The notes under the pieces: generated by a model | Database searches by the model: none | Told to the model about the DNA's origin: nothing | Seen by the model: only the letters and a program-made list of their open reading frames with translations | Assembly (NCBI RefSeq): GCF_003289945.1 | Contig: NZ_QMBP01000017.1 | Location: 62,001-126,000 of the forward strand | Source: Mesorhizobium hawassense | GTDB taxonomy: Bacteria > Pseudomonadota > Alphaproteobacteria > Rhizobiales > Rhizobiaceae | Reading direction: 5' to 3' | DNA length: 64,000 nt | Position numbers and translations under genes: made by a program | Shown: in pieces, positions 18,623 through 26,933 of the stretch | Position numbering within the stretch: position 1 is the stretch's first letter | Layout of the letters: the number at the start of each line of letters is the position of its first letter

Positions 18623-19261
18623 ATGAGGACAGAGGATCTCATCAAGGCGCTCGACGCCGATGCCCGCGACAAGGCGATGCCGCTCGGCAAGGCCTGGTGG
18701 CTGGCGGTCGGCGTGGCCGTGGCGATCGCGGCTACGGTCTTCTTGGCGACCATCGGGCCGCGTCCCGACATCATGCCGGCCATGCATACGATGCGCTTCA
18801 TGTCGAAGTTCGTGTTCACGCTGGCGCTTGTGGCCAGCGCCTTCGCGCTGATTCGTGTGCTGTCGATGCCGGGCGCTTCGACCAGGCGGGCGATGGCCTG
18901 GATGATCGCAGCGCCAGTGCTGGTCGTGCTGGCGGTGGTTCTGGAGCTTTTCGTCGTGACCCAGGCCGATTGGGGCAAGCGACTCGTCGGCTCGAACATG
19001 ATGATCTGCATGAGTTTCATCCCGTTGATCGGCATCGGCCCGCTTGCGGTCTTCCTCGGCATGCTGCGCTACGGCGCGCCGACGCGGCCGGTGCTCGCGG
19101 GCGCGGTTGCCGGCCTGCTCGCGGGCGGGCTTGCGGCCACCTTCTATGCCGCGCATTGCTTCGACGATTCGCCGCTCTTCGTCGCCACCTGGTATACGAT
19201 CGCGATCGCTTTCCTCACCTTGCTCGGGGCCATCGGCGGGCGGCTTTTCGTGCGCTGGTAG
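18623..19261 (+). CDS. NrsF-type (DUF1109) membrane anti-sigma factor
   Basis: A 212-residue inner-membrane protein with a short cytosolic N-terminus (about 23 residues) and six hydrophobic segments. It matches the NrsF/DUF1109 family, which holds a cognate ECF sigma factor at the membrane until stress. Cysteines at residues 129 and 179 match in spacing the cysteine pair needed for signalling in Caulobacter NrsF. The ATG at 18623 follows the sigma-factor stop by 1 bp, so the two proteins are made in step. No further target gene is seen in this operon. Confidence 0.85.
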   Translation: MRTEDLIKALDADARDKAMPLGKAWWLAVGVAVAIAATVFLATIGPRPDIMPAMHTMRFMSKFVFTLALVASAFALIRVLSMPGASTRRAMAWMIAAPVLVVLAVVLELFVVTQADWGKRLVGSNMMICMSFIPLIGIGPLAVFLGMLRYGAPTRPVLAGAVAGLLAGGLAATFYAAHCFDDSPLFVATWYTIAIAFLTLLGAIGGRLFVRW

Positions 19262-19323
19262 CCGCCGCGGCGATTTTCGAAACAGTCCCTTAATCATGGC
19301 GGTAATTGTTTGCCGGTTAGCGG

Positions 19324-21375
19324 ATGGATCGCAGCCTTTCACGCAACCATTCCTTAAAATCGATCCGCCAGGGTTGTGGCAACGTGCAGTTGCGCATTGG
19401 GTGGGATCGCATTGTGTCGTGGTTGAACTGGAAAGGGCTTCGTGCCGACGGGCACGCCGCGCAGGCTCTGCTGGCGGTCGGGGGGGTTGCCACCGTCGCT
19501 TCGATCCTGTTGCCGCGCCTCGAGTTTGGCGCCGACGCGCTGAAGCTCTGCCTGCAAATTTCCGTCGCCATCACGGCCGCGACGCTGTTCTTGTCGGCAT
19601 TCTTCATTCACCGCATCGTCGATGACCGGCGGCAGATCGCCGAGAGCGAGCAGCGCTTCCGCCGCGCCATGGAGGATTCGGCGATCGGCGTCGCCATCGT
19701 CGGGCTCGACGGGCGCATCCAGCAGGCCAACCCCGCCTTCGCCGCCATGCTGGGTTACACCCGCGCGGAAATCGAGGCGTTGACCTTCCCGCAGATCACG
19801 CATCCGGACGACCTTCTGATCGGCCGCGAGACGATGCTGAACGTGAGGGAAGGCAAGATCAGCTCCTACCATTTCGAAAAGCGCTACCTCAGGAAGGACG
19901 GGACCCCGGTCTGGGCGCAGCTTGCCGGGTCGGTCATCCTCGACGAAGACACCGGCAAGCCGCTTTATCTGGTGTCGCAGATCGAGGACATCGACGCGCG
20001 CAAGCAAGCGGAGGCGCGCATAGCCGAGGCCGAGACCCGGTGGAATTTCGCGCTCACCAGCACCGGCCAGGGCGTCTGGAGCCTCGATATGCGCAAGGGC
20101 GGCACCACCTATTCCGAAACCTGGGTGAAAATGCTGGGCTATGCCGACGGCGAGCTCGACGGCGACCCCGAGCGCTGGCTGACCATGATCCATCCCGACG
20201 ATCGGGGACGCGTCGCCGAGGCGGATCGCGCGCATCTCGCCGGCGAGACGCCCTTTTTCGAAGCCGAGTTCCGGATGCGGCACAAGGACGGCCACTGGGT
20301 CTGGATCCTCGACCGCGGCAAGACGATCGAGCGCGACGCGGAGGGCCGGCTGATCCGGGCCATCGGCAGCCTGACCGACATCACCGAGCGCAAGGAGGCC
20401 GAAGCGCGGCTGATGGTTTCGGCGGCGATGCTGGCCGACGAGAAGGAACGTCTGAGGGTGACGCTGCAGTCGATCGGCGACGCGGTGATCTGCACCGATG
20501 CCGCCAACCGCATCACTTTCATGAATCCGGTTGCCGAAAGGCTGACCGGCATTGCCGTCGGCGAGGCGCTCGGCAAGGTGCTCGGCCATGTCTACTGGGC
20601 GGTCGACGAGGAAAGCGGGCAGCGGATCGGCCTGACGCGCCCTTCGGCGAGCGAGCGGCCTTCCTGCGACCAGAACACGCGCGCGGTGCTCGTGCGGCGC
20701 GACGACACACGCTGCAGCATCCGCCAGGTGGTGTCGCCGATCATGAACGACCGTGACGAGTTCTGCGGCCTTGTCATCGTCTTCCAGGATTTCACCGACG
20801 CGCGCGCCCTGCAGCGCCAGCTGGCCTACGCCGCCGCGCATGACGCGCTGACCGGGCTCGCCAACCGCTCGAGTTTCATCCGCACCATGGAGGAGCTGGT
20901 TGACCAATGCCGCCTCAATGGCGGCGAGCATCAGTTCATGTTCGTCGACCTCGACCACTTCAAGGCCGTCAACGACACCGGTGGCCATGCCGCAGGCGAC
21001 GCGCTGCTCAAACGCGTGGCCGACACCTTGCGCAATGTGTTGGGTCAAGAAGACGTCGTCGCCCGGCTCGGCGGCGACGAGTTCGCGGTCATCCTCAAAG
21101 CGGGCGCCGCGGCGCGCGGGCCGGTCGCGGCGCGCTCGATCATCGATGCCATCCGCAATCTCAACTTCAACTGGGACGGGCGCCCGCATTCGATCGGCGC
21201 CAGCATCGGGCTTGCGCCGATCCGCGCCGGTTGCGGCGAAGTGGACGAGATCATCGCCCGGGCCGACGCCGCCTGCTACGCCGCCAAGGCCGCAGGCCGC
21301 GGTTGCGTTTCCGCCGCACCGGACGAGGATGTCAGGGACGAGATGGCACAGACGCCGCTTGCGGCGGCCTCGTGA
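19324..21375 (+). CDS. membrane PAS-PAS-PAS-GGDEF diguanylate cyclase
   Basis: A 683-residue signalling protein predicted to make cyclic di-GMP. Two membrane helices lie at about 45-65 and 72-95. Three PAS segments follow (about 105-220, 235-350, 370-490); the first has FRRAMEDSAIGVAIVGLDG, the second the PAC end IGSLTDITERKEAE. The GGDEF domain (about 505-665) has RLGGDEFAVI intact. No EAL domain is present. The ATG at 19324 gives a somewhat long N-terminus before the first helix and has no strong ribosome site, so a start further in (for example near the WNWKGL segment) is possible. Confidence 0.9.
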   Translation: MDRSLSRNHSLKSIRQGCGNVQLRIGWDRIVSWLNWKGLRADGHAAQALLAVGGVATVASILLPRLEFGADALKLCLQISVAITAATLFLSAFFIHRIVDDRRQIAESEQRFRRAMEDSAIGVAIVGLDGRIQQANPAFAAMLGYTRAEIEALTFPQITHPDDLLIGRETMLNVREGKISSYHFEKRYLRKDGTPVWAQLAGSVILDEDTGKPLYLVSQIEDIDARKQAEARIAEAETRWNFALTSTGQGVWSLDMRKGGTTYSETWVKMLGYADGELDGDPERWLTMIHPDDRGRVAEADRAHLAGETPFFEAEFRMRHKDGHWVWILDRGKTIERDAEGRLIRAIGSLTDITERKEAEARLMVSAAMLADEKERLRVTLQSIGDAVICTDAANRITFMNPVAERLTGIAVGEALGKVLGHVYWAVDEESGQRIGLTRPSASERPSCDQNTRAVLVRRDDTRCSIRQVVSPIMNDRDEFCGLVIVFQDFTDARALQRQLAYAAAHDALTGLANRSSFIRTMEELVDQCRLNGGEHQFMFVDLDHFKAVNDTGGHAAGDALLKRVADTLRNVLGQEDVVARLGGDEFAVILKAGAAARGPVAARSIIDAIRNLNFNWDGRPHSIGASIGLAPIRAGCGEVDEIIARADAACYAAKAAGRGCVSAAPDEDVRDEMAQTPLAAAS

Positions 21376-21410
21376 GCCGTCAGCCGAGATAGAAAGCCTT
21401 CAATGCTGAC

Positions 21411-22289
21411 TCAGCGCGTCGGCACCGGATGTTCGCCGCGATAGTCGTAGAAGCCGCGGCCGGTCTTGCGGCCGAGCCAGCCGGCCTCGACATATTTCAC
21501 CAGCAGGGGGCAGGGGCGGTATTTCGAGTCCGACAGGCCCTCGTGCAGCACCTGCATGATCGACAGGCAGGTGTCGAGGCCGATGAAGTCGGCGAGTTGC
21601 AGCGGGCCCATCGGATGGTTGGCGCCGAGCCGCATGGCGGTGTCGATGGCATCGACCGTGCCGACGCCCTCATAAAGCGTGTAGATCGCCTCGTTGATCA
21701 TCGGCAAAAGGATGCGGTTGACGATGAAGGCCGGGAAATCCTCCGAGACGGTGATCGTCTTGTCGAGGTGCTTCACGTAATTCTTGGCCGCCTCGAAGGT
21801 CTGGTCCTCGGTGGCGATGCCGCGCACCAGCTCGACCAGCTTCATCACCGGCACCGGGTTCATGAAGTGAATGCCGATGAAGCGCTCTGGGCGGTCGGTC
21901 TGCGCGGCGAGCCGGGTGATCGAGATCGACGAGGTGTTGGTGGCCAGGATCGCTTCCGGATTGAGCTGCGGGCAGAGCTGCGCATAGATCTTGCGCTTGA
22001 CCGTCTCGTCTTCGGTCGCCGCCTCGATCACCAGGTCGGCGGCAGCGAGGTCGGCCATGGCCGGGGCGGCCGAGATGCGCGCCATCGCGTCGTTGCGCGC
22101 CTTTTCCTCGAGCTTGCCGGAGCCGACCTGGCGGGCCATGTTGCCGCTGATGGTGGCGATGCCCTTCTCGATCCGGTCGGGCGACACGTCGTGAATCAGG
22201 ACCTTGTAGCCACCCAGCGCCGAGACATGGGCAATACCGCCGCCCATTTGACCCGCGCCGACAATGCCGATCGTCTCGATCTTGCTCAT
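21411..22289 (-). CDS. hbdA: 3-hydroxybutyryl-CoA dehydrogenase
   Basis: A 292-residue NAD(P)-dependent dehydrogenase that interconverts acetoacetyl-CoA and 3-hydroxybutyryl-CoA in short-chain acyl-CoA metabolism. The dinucleotide-binding loop GIVGAGQMGGGIAH lies at residues 8-21. The catalytic region includes RFIGIHFMNPVPVMKLVELV (His near residue 140), and the C-terminal helical domain contains GANHPMGPLQLADFIGLD. Length and motifs match the single-domain family. It is the last gene of an etfB-etfA-hbdA cluster on the same strand, so electrons from acyl-CoA oxidation and this enzyme are probably linked. Confidence 0.95.
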   Translation of the reverse strand: MSKIETIGIVGAGQMGGGIAHVSALGGYKVLIHDVSPDRIEKGIATISGNMARQVGSGKLEEKARNDAMARISAAPAMADLAAADLVIEAATEDETVKRKIYAQLCPQLNPEAILATNTSSISITRLAAQTDRPERFIGIHFMNPVPVMKLVELVRGIATEDQTFEAAKNYVKHLDKTITVSEDFPAFIVNRILLPMINEAIYTLYEGVGTVDAIDTAMRLGANHPMGPLQLADFIGLDTCLSIMQVLHEGLSDSKYRPCPLLVKYVEAGWLGRKTGRGFYDYRGEHPVPTR

Positions 22290-22302
22290 TACCCCGATCC
22301 CG

Positions 22303-22344
22303 TCTGGAGCGTTTCCGCTTCCGTGAAGCGGGAAAGATGCTCCT
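22303..22344. repeat. diverged half copy of the AATTCC palindromic repeat family
   Basis: GGAGCGTTTCCGCTTCC and GGAAAGATGCTCC flank a short loop and form an imperfect hairpin. The layout resembles the GGAGCATTTCACCGTTCC...GAACTGCTCC half of the copy at 39085-39188. It sits between etfA and the hbdA start. Confidence 0.5.
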
Positions 22345-22428
22345 GTCTGTTTATTTTCCGCAATCCGGATGCAAAACCGCCGGAATAGCTTTCAGGCCTT
22401 GATGGCCCGCTTTTTGTGCAGTGCAAAC

Positions 22429-22463
22429 TAAAAGGGCGGGGCGACTTCGTCTACCCCACCCTT
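22429..22463 (-). terminator. hairpin terminator downstream of etfA
   Basis: On the minus strand AAGGGTGGGG pairs with CCCCGCCCTT (one G-T pair) and is followed by TTAGTTT. It lies about 30 bp after the etfA stop, so hbdA may be transcribed in part from its own promoter in the following 140 bp. Confidence 0.6.
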
Positions 22464-22492
22464 CGGATTTTAATATGCCAGAACGGACGGCG

Positions 22493-23422
22493 TCAAAGCG
22501 CCTTTTGCAGCTCCGGCAGGATGACGAAGAGATCGCCGACGAGACCATAGTCGGCAACCTGGAAGATCGGGGCTTCCTCGTCCTTGTTGATGGCGACGAT
22601 GACCTTCGAATCCTTCATGCCGGCCAGGTGCTGGATGGCGCCGGAGATGCCGACGGCGATGTAGAGGTCGGGAGCGACCACCTTGCCGGTCTGGCCGACC
22701 TGCCAGTCGTTCGGCGCATAGCCGGCATCGACCGCGGCGCGCGAGGCGCCGACCGCTGCGCCGAGCTTGTCGGCAACCGGCAGGATGACTTCCTGGAATT
22801 TCTCCGAGGAACCCAGCGCGCGGCCACCCGAGATGATGATCTTGGCCGAGGTCAGTTCCGGACGATCGTTCTCGGAAAGCTTGTTCTCGACGAAGGACGA
22901 GAGGCCAGGATTGGCGGCGGCGTTGGCCGTTTCCACCGAGGCCGAACCGCCTTCCGGCGCTGCCGAGAAGGAAGCGGTGCGCACCGTGATGACCTTCTTG
23001 GCGTCGGTCGACTGCACGGTCTGGATGGCGTTGCCGGCATAGATCGGCCGCTTGAAGGTGTCGGGCGAGACCACTTCGATGATCTCCGAGACCTGGGCGA
23101 CGTCGAGCAGGGCGGCCACGCGCGGCGCGATGTTCTTGCCGGCGGAGGTCGCCGGCGCGACGATCGTGTCGTAGCTACCCGCAAGCGACACCACGAGAGC
23201 CGCCGTCGGCTCGGCGAGACGTTCCGAAAGCTCGTCCGCTTCGGCCAGAAGCACCTTGCGCACGCCCTTCAGCTTGGCGGCGGCGTCGGCCGCGCCCTTG
23301 GCGCCCTTGCCGGCGACAAGCACGTCGACATCCGAGCCGATCTGAAGAGCCGCCGACAGCGCCTTGGCGGTCTGATCGGAAAGGCTCGCATTGTCGTGTT
23401 CAGCGATGAGGAGAATTGCCAT
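22493..23422 (-). CDS. etfA: electron transfer flavoprotein alpha subunit
   Basis: A 309-residue FAD-binding subunit of the electron transfer flavoprotein, which takes electrons from acyl-CoA dehydrogenases and passes them to the quinone pool. The C-terminal FAD domain is intact: GGRALGSSEKF, then PNDWQVGQTGKVVAPDLYIAVGISGAIQHLAGM and VAINKDEEAPIFQVADYGLVGDLF. The N-terminal half (MAILLIAEHDNASL) matches the family. It follows etfB by 24 bp, so the two subunits come from one message. Length is normal for bacterial EtfA. Confidence 0.96.
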   Translation of the reverse strand: MAILLIAEHDNASLSDQTAKALSAALQIGSDVDVLVAGKGAKGAADAAAKLKGVRKVLLAEADELSERLAEPTAALVVSLAGSYDTIVAPATSAGKNIAPRVAALLDVAQVSEIIEVVSPDTFKRPIYAGNAIQTVQSTDAKKVITVRTASFSAAPEGGSASVETANAAANPGLSSFVENKLSENDRPELTSAKIIISGGRALGSSEKFQEVILPVADKLGAAVGASRAAVDAGYAPNDWQVGQTGKVVAPDLYIAVGISGAIQHLAGMKDSKVIVAINKDEEAPIFQVADYGLVGDLFVILPELQKAL

Positions 23423-23446
23423 TTTCTTGATCCTTTCCCGATCGCC

Positions 23447-24196
23447 TTAGAGTACGCCGGCTTCGTTCTTGAGCTTCTCGACCAACTCGGCGACGCTCTT
23501 GACCTTGACGCCCGCCTTGCGGCCGCTCGGCTCCTCGGTCTTGACCACCTTGAGACGCGGCTTGACGTCGGCGCCGTAGTCGGCCGGGCTCTTCTCGTCG
23601 AGCGGCTTCTTCTTGGCCTTCATGATGTTGGGCAGCGAGGCATAGCGCGGCTGGTTGAGGCGAAGGTCGGCGGTGACGATCACCGGCATCTTCAGCTCGA
23701 CCGTCTGCAGGCCGCCGTCGACCTCGCGCGTCACCTTGGCCTTGTCGCCGGCGAGTTCGATCTTCGAAGCGAAAGTGCCCTGGGCCCAGCCCAGCAGCGC
23801 CGCCAGCATCTGGCCGGTCTGGTTCGAATCGTCGTCGATCGCCTGCTTGCCGAGGATCACCAGGCCGGGCTTTTCGGCGTCGACCACGCCCTTCAGCACC
23901 TTGGCGACGCCCAGCGGCTCGGTCTGCTCGTCGGTCTTGACCAGGATGGCGCGGTCGGCGCCCATGGCGAGCGCGGTGCGCAGCGTCTCCTGCGCCTGCT
24001 GCGGACCGATCGAAACGACGATGATCTCTTCCGCCTTGCCGGCTTCCTTGATGCGGATCGCTTCCTCGACCGCGATCTCGTCGAACGGGTTCATCGCCAT
24101 CTTGACGTTGGCAAGCTCGACGCCCAGCCCGTCGGCTTTCACCCGGACCTTGACGTTAGCATCCACAACCCGCTTCACGGGCACAAGGATCTTCAT
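23447..24196 (-). CDS. etfB: electron transfer flavoprotein beta subunit
   Basis: A 249-residue AMP-binding subunit of the electron transfer flavoprotein. Features are MKILVPVKRVVDANVKVRVKADG at the start, NPFDEIAVEEAIRIKE, the adenine-nucleotide loop in GKQAIDDDSNQTGQMLAA, and the signature VKMPVIVTADLRLNQPRYASLPNIMKAKKKPL near residues 170-200, which includes the recognition loop for partner dehydrogenases. It is the first gene of the etf cluster, preceded by a GGAGAGGTGACAGGAA ribosome region. No partner dehydrogenase lies in the window. Confidence 0.96.
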   Translation of the reverse strand: MKILVPVKRVVDANVKVRVKADGLGVELANVKMAMNPFDEIAVEEAIRIKEAGKAEEIIVVSIGPQQAQETLRTALAMGADRAILVKTDEQTEPLGVAKVLKGVVDAEKPGLVILGKQAIDDDSNQTGQMLAALLGWAQGTFASKIELAGDKAKVTREVDGGLQTVELKMPVIVTADLRLNQPRYASLPNIMKAKKKPLDEKSPADYGADVKPRLKVVKTEEPSGRKAGVKVKSVAELVEKLKNEAGVL

Positions 24197-24357
24197 TTCC
24201 TGTCACCTCTCCTGAGATAGTCGGGGCGCTATAGCAGCGTGCGCCCTGTCAGAGTTGTCGAAAGCCGACATTACGGGCGGAATATCCGCCCAACGGTGCC
24301 GTTTCCGTAGTGGCGGCAAATCGGCGCGTCAATATCCCACGACGCACCCAAATCGGT

Positions 24358-25167
24358 TCAGTCCCTGGGCGTTGCCGCTCCACGGCCCCATTGCGACGCC
24401 GGCTGCGCCGAGGCGCGGTCATTCGCGGCCGGCTCGACGGGAACCGGCGGCTGCTGGACGTTCGGCGTCGGGTCCGGCTCGCCGTCGGCGCCGGCCAGCA
24501 GCGGCACGCCGCGGCTGCGCAGCACCAGCACCAGGATCAATCCGGCGATGATGCCGCCGATATGGCAGGCCCAGGAGATCTGGTTCTCGCCACCGGAGGC
24601 AAACATCACGACCTGGAACAGGATCCACAGGATCAGCGGGATGAAGGCCGGGATGCGCAGCGGAATGCGGGCAAAGGCCAGCACCCAGACTTTCACGCGC
24701 GGATAGAGGATCAGATAGGCGGCGACGACGCCGGCGATGGCGCCGGACGCGCCGATCAGCGGCGTTTCCGAATCCCAGGCCACCAGCCCCTGGAAGAAGG
24801 CGCCGGCGACGGCGCAGGCTAGATAGAAGATCAGATAGCGGATGTGGCCGAGCGCGTCCTCGACATTGTCGCCGAACACCCACAGGAACAGCATGTTGCC
24901 GCCGAGATGGAAGATGTCGGCGTGCAGGAAGGAATAGGTGAGGTAGCTGAGGCTCTCGGGAATGACGACGAATTCGGGCGACAGTTCGGCCTTGTCATGA
25001 ACCACCGAGGGGATGAAGCCGAGGCCGAGCACCGCCGCATTGGTGAAATTCTCGCCACCGATCGTGGTCGCCAGGAAGACAAGCGCGTTGGCCACGATAA
25101 GGCCGATCGTCACATATTGCAGGCGGATGTGACGCAGCCTGTTGGTGTCGTAAAGCGGGATGAACAT
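24358..25167 (-). CDS. rhomboid-family intramembrane serine protease
   Basis: A 269-residue inner-membrane protease with six membrane segments. The HLGGNMLFLWVFGDNVED loop is the family's first signature, the catalytic serine lies in IGASGAIAGV (about residue 140), and the catalytic histidine in WACHIGGIIAG (about residue 195). The C-terminal ~45 residues are Pro/Ala-rich and cytosolic, probably disordered. Substrates cannot be predicted. It lies 21 bp after the adenosyltransferase gene on the same strand and may share its message. Confidence 0.9.
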   Translation of the reverse strand: MFIPLYDTNRLRHIRLQYVTIGLIVANALVFLATTIGGENFTNAAVLGLGFIPSVVHDKAELSPEFVVIPESLSYLTYSFLHADIFHLGGNMLFLWVFGDNVEDALGHIRYLIFYLACAVAGAFFQGLVAWDSETPLIGASGAIAGVVAAYLILYPRVKVWVLAFARIPLRIPAFIPLILWILFQVVMFASGGENQISWACHIGGIIAGLILVLVLRSRGVPLLAGADGEPDPTPNVQQPPVPVEPAANDRASAQPASQWGRGAATPRD

Positions 25168-25188
25168 TGGATCCTTCCGCTTCTGCAG

Positions 25189-25770
25189 TCAGCGGTTCTT
25201 GCCGGGAACCCATAGCACGTCGGTGTTTCCATTGTCATTGACGGCACGGGCGGCGACGAACAGGAAATCCGAGACACGGTTGATGTATTTCAGCGCCTCG
25301 CGGTTGACATGCTCGGCCGGATCTTGTGCCAGCGCCACCATCAGGCGCTCGGCGCGGCGCGCCACGGTGCGGGCCAGATGGAGCGCCGCGGCGGCCGGTG
25401 TGCCGCCGTTGAGCACAAAGGATTTCAGCGGCTGCAGGTCCTTGTTGAGGACGTCGATGTCGTGCTCGACGCGGTCGGTCTGCGCGGCGACGATGCGCAG
25501 CGGCTCATAGTCCAATGGCTTGCCGCCGTCCGGTACGGCGAGGTCGGCTCCGAGGTCGAAAAGGTCGTTCTGGATGCGCGACAGCATGGCATCGATCGCA
25601 GGATGCGCACCGGCGGTGTGGATGCGGGCCATGCCGATGCAGGCATTGGCCTCGTCGACGGTGCCGTAGGCATCGACGCGTAGGTCGGATTTCAGCCGCC
25701 GTTCGCCGGTGCCCAGCCCTGTCGTGCCGTCATCGCCGGTGCGGGTGTAGATCTTGTTGAGCTTGACCAT
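25189..25770 (-). CDS. PduO-type cob(I)alamin adenosyltransferase
   Basis: A 193-residue enzyme that moves the 5'-deoxyadenosyl group of ATP to cobalt(I) of corrinoids, giving adenosylcobalamin. The N-terminal ATP-binding loop TRTGDDGTTGLGTGERRLKSD and the VDEANACIGMAR segment are typical of the PduO family, and the C-terminal helix has the conserved NRVSDFLFVAAR, where Arg and Asp line the active site. It sits between the HIG1-like gene and the rhomboid gene on one strand. Adenosylcobalamin would serve methylmalonyl-CoA mutase or ribonucleotide reductase elsewhere in the genome. Confidence 0.92.
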   Translation of the reverse strand: MVKLNKIYTRTGDDGTTGLGTGERRLKSDLRVDAYGTVDEANACIGMARIHTAGAHPAIDAMLSRIQNDLFDLGADLAVPDGGKPLDYEPLRIVAAQTDRVEHDIDVLNKDLQPLKSFVLNGGTPAAAALHLARTVARRAERLMVALAQDPAEHVNREALKYINRVSDFLFVAARAVNDNGNTDVLWVPGKNR

Positions 25771-25791
25771 GACGTCCCCGAAAAAGACCCG

Positions 25792-25983
25792 CTACTTGCG
25801 CGTGAAATAGACCACCAGCAACAGCAGCGCCAAGGCGACGGCCTGCAGCATGACGCGCGCCTGCATCAGCTTGTTCGAGGTAACGCCGTCGCCGCCGCGC
25901 ATCATGTTGATCAGGCCGCGGACCAGCACGATCAGCACGGCGGCCATCGCGATGACGGCGAGGATCTTCAAGACGATGACCAT
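25792..25983 (-). CDS. twin-transmembrane HIG1-like small protein
   Basis: A 63-residue protein with two membrane helices (about residues 4-25 and 42-60) joined by the loop MMRGGDGVTSNKLMQARVMLQ. This matches the small HIG1-domain proteins of alphaproteobacteria; family members bind respiratory complexes in mitochondria, but the role in bacteria is not settled. It lies 21 bp upstream of the adenosyltransferase gene, a neighbourhood often seen in Rhizobiales. Function here is an inference. Confidence 0.8.
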   Translation of the reverse strand: MVIVLKILAVIAMAAVLIVLVRGLINMMRGGDGVTSNKLMQARVMLQAVALALLLLVVYFTRK

Positions 25984-26008
25984 CTGGCTGGCTCCGGTTC
26001 AGGTTCGG

Positions 26009-26875
26009 TCAGGCGCGTCTGGCGAGCACGCGATAGAGCAGGGACGCCGGCAAGATGCGTTTCAACACCGCGCCGATCTTAGCCGGCACCGTTACCACAT
26101 AGTGCGGGCGCGGGCGCTGTGACAGAAGCGCGTGGCGGAGCGCCTTGTGCACGATCTCCGGTCCGGGCTTCAGCTTCGACACGCTGCCGCCGGCCCGAAG
26201 CCTGGCGAGCTGCGCCTGATAGTCGGCACGGTGGACGGAATTCTCGACGTCGATGTTTTTCAGGAACCAGGGCAAGCCGTTGCTGGCGATCTTCGAGGTC
26301 ACCGGGCCCGGTTCGATGAGCGAGAGGTGGACGCCGCTGCCTTCGAGTTCCTGGCGCATGCACAGCATCAGGCCTTCGACGGCGTGCTTGGACGCCGAGT
26401 AGGCGCCGCGGAAGCGGACCGGGGCGAGGCCGAGGATCGAGGAGCAGTGGACGAGGCGGCCGTGCCCCTGGCGGCGCATGACCGGCATGACGCGCCTGGT
26501 CAGATCGTGCCAGCCGAAGAAGTTGGCCTCGAATTGCTCGCGAAGCGCCTCCACGGGCAGATCCTCGACGGCGCCGGGCTGCGCGTAGGCGCCGTTGTTG
26601 AACAACGCATCGAGCCGGCCGCCGGTGCGCTCCAGCACGGCATCGATCAGAGCCGCGATCGAGTCCGGCTCGCGATAGTCGAGATAGAAGGCGTCTATGC
26701 CGTCGGCCTCAAGAGCCGAAATGTCTGCCGGCTTGCGTGCCGTGGCGAAGACCCGCCAACCTTCCGCCTTCAACGCCCGCGCGCAATAGGCGCCGATGCC
26801 GGAGGATGCTCCGGTGACGATGATGGTGCGCAACTCTTCGATGGCGGGGCGCGTTGTGAGACCTGGGGTTGCCAT
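26009..26875 (-). CDS. short-chain dehydrogenase/reductase
   Basis: A 288-residue classical SDR. The cofactor loop TGASSGIG and NNGAYAQPG (the NNAG-like motif) are present, and the catalytic triad appears as Ser in CSSILG and YSASKHA (Tyr-x-x-x-Lys). The substrate is unknown. I start at the ATG 26875; an in-frame TTG lies 9 bp upstream. The C-terminus LLYRVLARRA is basic with a mild hydrophobic stretch. It lies 25 bp upstream of the HIG1-like gene, so it may head the SDR, HIG1-like, adenosyltransferase and rhomboid cluster. Confidence 0.88.
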   Translation of the reverse strand: MATPGLTTRPAIEELRTIIVTGASSGIGAYCARALKAEGWRVFATARKPADISALEADGIDAFYLDYREPDSIAALIDAVLERTGGRLDALFNNGAYAQPGAVEDLPVEALREQFEANFFGWHDLTRRVMPVMRRQGHGRLVHCSSILGLAPVRFRGAYSASKHAVEGLMLCMRQELEGSGVHLSLIEPGPVTSKIASNGLPWFLKNIDVENSVHRADYQAQLARLRAGGSVSKLKPGPEIVHKALRHALLSQRPRPHYVVTVPAKIGAVLKRILPASLLYRVLARRA

Positions 26876-26933
26876 TTGCCGCAATCACTTCCCATATTCG
26901 CGGCGTTGACACAATCGAGCGGAGCGCGAGCCC

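Noticed and set aside
19354..21189. Long minus-strand open frame opposite the PAS-GGDEF gene, and similar ones opposite the LAL and secA genes
   Set aside because: Same shadow composition, no ribosome sites or motifs, and clear families on the opposite strand.
22421..24220. Long plus-strand open frame of about 600 codons opposite etfBA
   Set aside because: Rich in Arg, Asp, His and Leu with no domain; typical antisense shadow of GC-rich genes. EtfA and EtfB on the other strand are clear.
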